Of a stretch of 64,000 nucleotides of DNA, positions 62,313 through 64,000 are shown one piece after another (the stretch's first letter is position 1; every line of letters starts with the position of its first letter). Origin of the DNA: JAYQKL01 sp038142705 (lineage in GTDB: Bacteria > Pseudomonadota > Alphaproteobacteria > RS24); the NCBI GenBank assembly GCA_965217015.1, contig OZ244224.1, positions 682,001 through 746,000 of the forward strand, given 5' to 3'. A program made the position numbers and the translations under genes. The notes beneath the pieces are model-generated. The model had not been told where the DNA came from and ran no database searches. It was given only the letters and a program-made list of their open reading frames with translations.

Positions 62313-62334
62313 CAAATTGGAGAGAGGTGGCCGA
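62313..62334 (+). repeat. Right attachment repeat
   Basis: Second copy of the 22-base core at 43858-43879, here continuous with the full tRNA-Ser gene. The core spans eight bases upstream of the tRNA and its first 14 bases. Confidence 0.8.
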
Positions 62335-62411
62335 GTGGCTGAAGGCGCTCCCCTGCTAAGGGAGTATGCGTTAATAGCGCATCGAGGGTTCGAATCCCTT
62401 CCTCTCTGCCA
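62321..62411 (+). tRNA. tRNA-Ser(GCU)
   Basis: A 91-nt class II tRNA with long variable arm and encoded CCA: acceptor AGAGAGG/CCTCTCT, discriminator G, anticodon arm CTCCC-CTGCTAA-GGGAG (anticodon GCT), T loop TTCGAAT. It reads AGC/AGU. The gene is intact, so integration at its 5' end has preserved it. Confidence 0.96.
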
Positions 62412-62513
62412 GTTTCAAGCCAATTTTCAAGCCAATTTTCAAGCCAGTTTCAAGCCAGTTTCAAGCCAGTTTCAAGCCAGTTTCAAGCCAGTTTTGAGCC
62501 AGTTTTGAGCCAG
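62411..62513 (+). repeat. Nine-copy 11/12-bp tandem repeat after tRNA-Ser
   Basis: Immediately after the tRNA, units of the form AGTTTCAAGCC recur: variants AATTTTCAAGCC (2 copies), AGTTTCAAGCC (5) and AGTTTTGAGCC (2). The first unit starts with the last base of the tRNA CCA. It ends 25 bp before the stop of the convergent RTX gene. Confidence 0.9.
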
Positions 62514-62538
62514 CAATCACCCGCAAAAATGCCCCTTC

Positions 62539-64000
62539 TTAAACAATCTCAAAATCGCTGAAAGTCAATGCGGTGGTGACATCTTCCAGCACCATCAGCA
62601 CGACATCATCACCGCCGCCAAGCGCGCCATTTGCGCCCAATGCATAAATCACCGTGTCATTTATGCCAGCGTCATTGGTTTGGGTGCCGGTTGGGTGGTT
62701 GGTGTTGTTCGTCCAATCGATATTGGCAGCGGTCTTAAGCGTGGCTAAATCTGCGGGCTTGGTGTTCAAGTCAATCCGGATTTTGTCGTCGCTGGTGAAA
62801 TCGGTAACGACATCCATCGCTGGGTTGGTGGTTTCCAGCACAAAAATATCATTGCCCGCACCGCCGGTGAGAATATCTGCGCCAGCGCCGCCGTCCAGAA
62901 TGTCATTGCCTGCGCCGCCGATGAGAATATCCGCGCCAGCCCCGCCATACAAAATATCATCGCCCGCGCCGCCGATAATCACATCATCGCCCGCCCCGCC
63001 ATGCAGAATATCATCGCCGGATGTACCGAAAATGCGGTCATTTTGCGGCGTGGCTTCTGATTCTGTGACATGGCTGTCGCCAGAAATGGTTTTGCCGGTC
63101 AAAGGTGGAATATCAACAGGAAGGACGGGCAGTGAGTCATCTGCAGGCGGCAAATTGGCATTGGCCACATCCGTCACCTTCACCTTTATTTTCACATCAT
63201 CAGTGCGCGCATTGCTGTCGGCATCATAGGCTTCGGCATAAACCGCATAATAGCTGTCTGTGCCGCCAGAGGTTGTTATCGTAGTGTTGGAGGCACGCCA
63301 CATCTGCGTGGGGCCATTCGGGCCATAAGAAAACGTAAACAAACCGTTCAATGTCGCATTTGCCTCCCAAGCATTTTTAACCCTATACATGCTGACCCGG
63401 CCACCAACCACTATGGTGACATTTTTATTATTCACCGATAAATTGATATTGTAATTTCTATGGCTTTTACCACCAAGAACTTGCAGACGCACGCTGTAAC
63501 CATTCAAATCTACGCCGGGCTGTTTAGCGGTTATCTGAAACCAAGTAGTCCCTGATGCGGCACCTACCCCGATATTGCCTGACCGCGCCGAAGCTTTATT
63601 GCCCGCATTCTGCTTGCTGGCGTCCAGGCTTTCATAATCGGCATCGGCTTTGAAGCGCAAAATGCCGTCATCGCTTAAGGTGAACAAGCTGTTAGCCTTG
63701 CCATGGGTGGCATCGGATTTGAGTCGGAATTTCGGGGTTTGCGAGCCATCTGTGTCTGTTGCAGACATATCTAGCACATAGCGCGATTTTGCGCCCTCGG
63801 CATAGGAAACCGAAAATGTGTCGTTGGCGAAAGAAACGCTTCCGCCACCCTGCGTGGTCGCGCTGGAAGAAATAACTGGCGCGAATTCATTCACATCGGT
63901 GACGGCAATGGAAACCGGAACGATATTGGAATCCAGCGCACCGTCTGAAATTTTCACGCGCAGGCTGATGCTTTGCGTGGTTTCATAATTCAGCGCATTG
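62539..64000 (-). CDS. RTX/cadherin-domain protein 3, C-terminal part (runs off the window)
   Basis: The reading frame is open to the window edge, so the 5' end is outside. At least two cadherin-like domains are visible (LNYETTQSISLRVKISDG and VTDVNEFAPVISSSA), then a block of consecutive RTX nonapeptides of the GGAGDD type at about 62860-63010. The C-terminal type I secretion-like end is TALTFSDFEIV, similar to the two island proteins. Unlike them it has no FG-GAP blades in the visible part. It lies outside the 22-bp repeats, convergent with tRNA-Ser. Confidence 0.8.
   Translation of the reverse strand, partial: NALNYETTQSISLRVKISDGALDSNIVPVSIAVTDVNEFAPVISSSATTQGGGSVSFANDTFSVSYAEGAKSRYVLDMSATDTDGSQTPKFRLKSDATHGKANSLFTLSDDGILRFKADADYESLDASKQNAGNKASARSGNIGVGAASGTTWFQITAKQPGVDLNGYSVRLQVLGGKSHRNYNINLSVNNKNVTIVVGGRVSMYRVKNAWEANATLNGLFTFSYGPNGPTQMWRASNTTITTSGGTDSYYAVYAEAYDADSNARTDDVKIKVKVTDVANANLPPADDSLPVLPVDIPPLTGKTISGDSHVTESEATPQNDRIFGTSGDDILHGGAGDDVIIGGAGDDILYGGAGADILIGGAGNDILDGGAGADILTGGAGNDIFVLETTNPAMDVVTDFTSDDKIRIDLNTKPADLATLKTAANIDWTNNTNHPTGTQTNDAGINDTVIYALGANGALGGGDDVVLMVLEDVTTALTFSDFEIV

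Larger units (their letters stand above)
43858..62334. mobile_element. Integrated phage-like element at tRNA-Ser(GCU)
   Basis: About 18.5 kb bounded by the 22-bp direct repeat. Phage-type functions lie at the left (tail-fibre-like protein, holin, M15 endolysin), giant FG-GAP/RTX cargo in the middle, and a tyrosine-recombinase remnant about 100 bp from the right repeat. No terminase, portal, capsid or replication genes are present, so it is a degraded prophage or a satellite-like island rather than a complete phage. The intact tRNA is at the right end and the duplicated piece is its 5' end, the reverse of the common 3'-end arrangement. Confidence 0.65.

Noticed and set aside
62254..62508. 84-codon frame spanning tRNA-Ser and the tandem repeat
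   Set aside because: It runs through a functional tRNA and translates the 11/12-bp repeats into Gln/Phe-rich noise.
62411..62513. Tandem repeats considered as a CRISPR array
   Set aside because: Units are 11-12 bases with no spacers and no cas genes in the window.

Overview
The window reads as an alphaproteobacterial chromosome of moderate G+C. The evidence is gene order and lineage-typical families: rplM-rpsI beside a type-2 heme A synthase (ctaA) and a DUF2842 protein; a CBP3-type ubiquinol-cytochrome c chaperone, DUF177, plsX, fabH, ihfA, MerR block; thiL-nusB-ribH-ribBX-ribE-ribD-nrdR-glyA; and rpoZ-rsh-pyrE-DUF2062-pdxJ-acpS-lepB-rnc-era-recO-parC. A TRAP transporter, an SLC13-type permease and giant FG-GAP/RTX proteins fit a marine heterotroph, but that and any finer placement are inference.

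Layout. 1-3.2 kb: the start of an aminotransferase gene, a lipoprotein, argC, fabZ and the S9/L13 operon. 3.4-9.8 kb: ctaA, DUF2842, an untracked 26-residue membrane peptide, tRNA-Pro, and the lipid-synthesis/IHF block, closed by bamE and a bidirectional terminator. 9.9-18.6 kb: H+-pyrophosphatase and the long riboflavin/nusB/thiL/nrdR/glyA run. 18.7-29.9 kb: a membrane enzyme (DUF1295), hemB, a lipoprotein-type S8 autotransporter, a hydroxyisobutyrate-dehydrogenase-like enzyme, an SLC13 permease, bpt and a complete TRAP operon. 29.9-43.7 kb: the housekeeping block parC to rpoZ, then folK, a NYN-domain protein, a family-5-like uracil-DNA glycosylase, smpB and dapA.

43.86-62.33 kb is accessory DNA that I interpret as an integrated element bounded by a 22-bp direct repeat. 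The repeat covers the 5' end and immediate upstream bases of tRNA-Ser(GCU); the intact tRNA lies at the right end. Left to right it holds a tail-fibre-like protein, two tiny membrane proteins, a GTA-type holin, an M15 peptidase endolysin, a 2331-residue FG-GAP/RTX protein, a repeat-containing membrane protein, a second FG-GAP/RTX protein of 1711 residues, a small conserved-looking protein and a Sel1-repeat membrane protein. It ends in a patch of broken genes: an excisionase-like tail, a tRNA-Lys-like 3' half, a malic enzyme 3' fragment and an N-terminally truncated tyrosine recombinase. Beyond the tRNA are a nine-copy 11/12-bp tandem repeat and a third RTX gene that runs off the window.

The most interesting part is this island. 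Its lysis cassette sits directly beside two giant, probably type I secreted, calcium-binding repeat proteins. The integration geometry also appears to exchange promoters between tRNA-Ser and the lysis operon, with the tRNA sequence supplying that operon's ribosome-binding site and GTG start.
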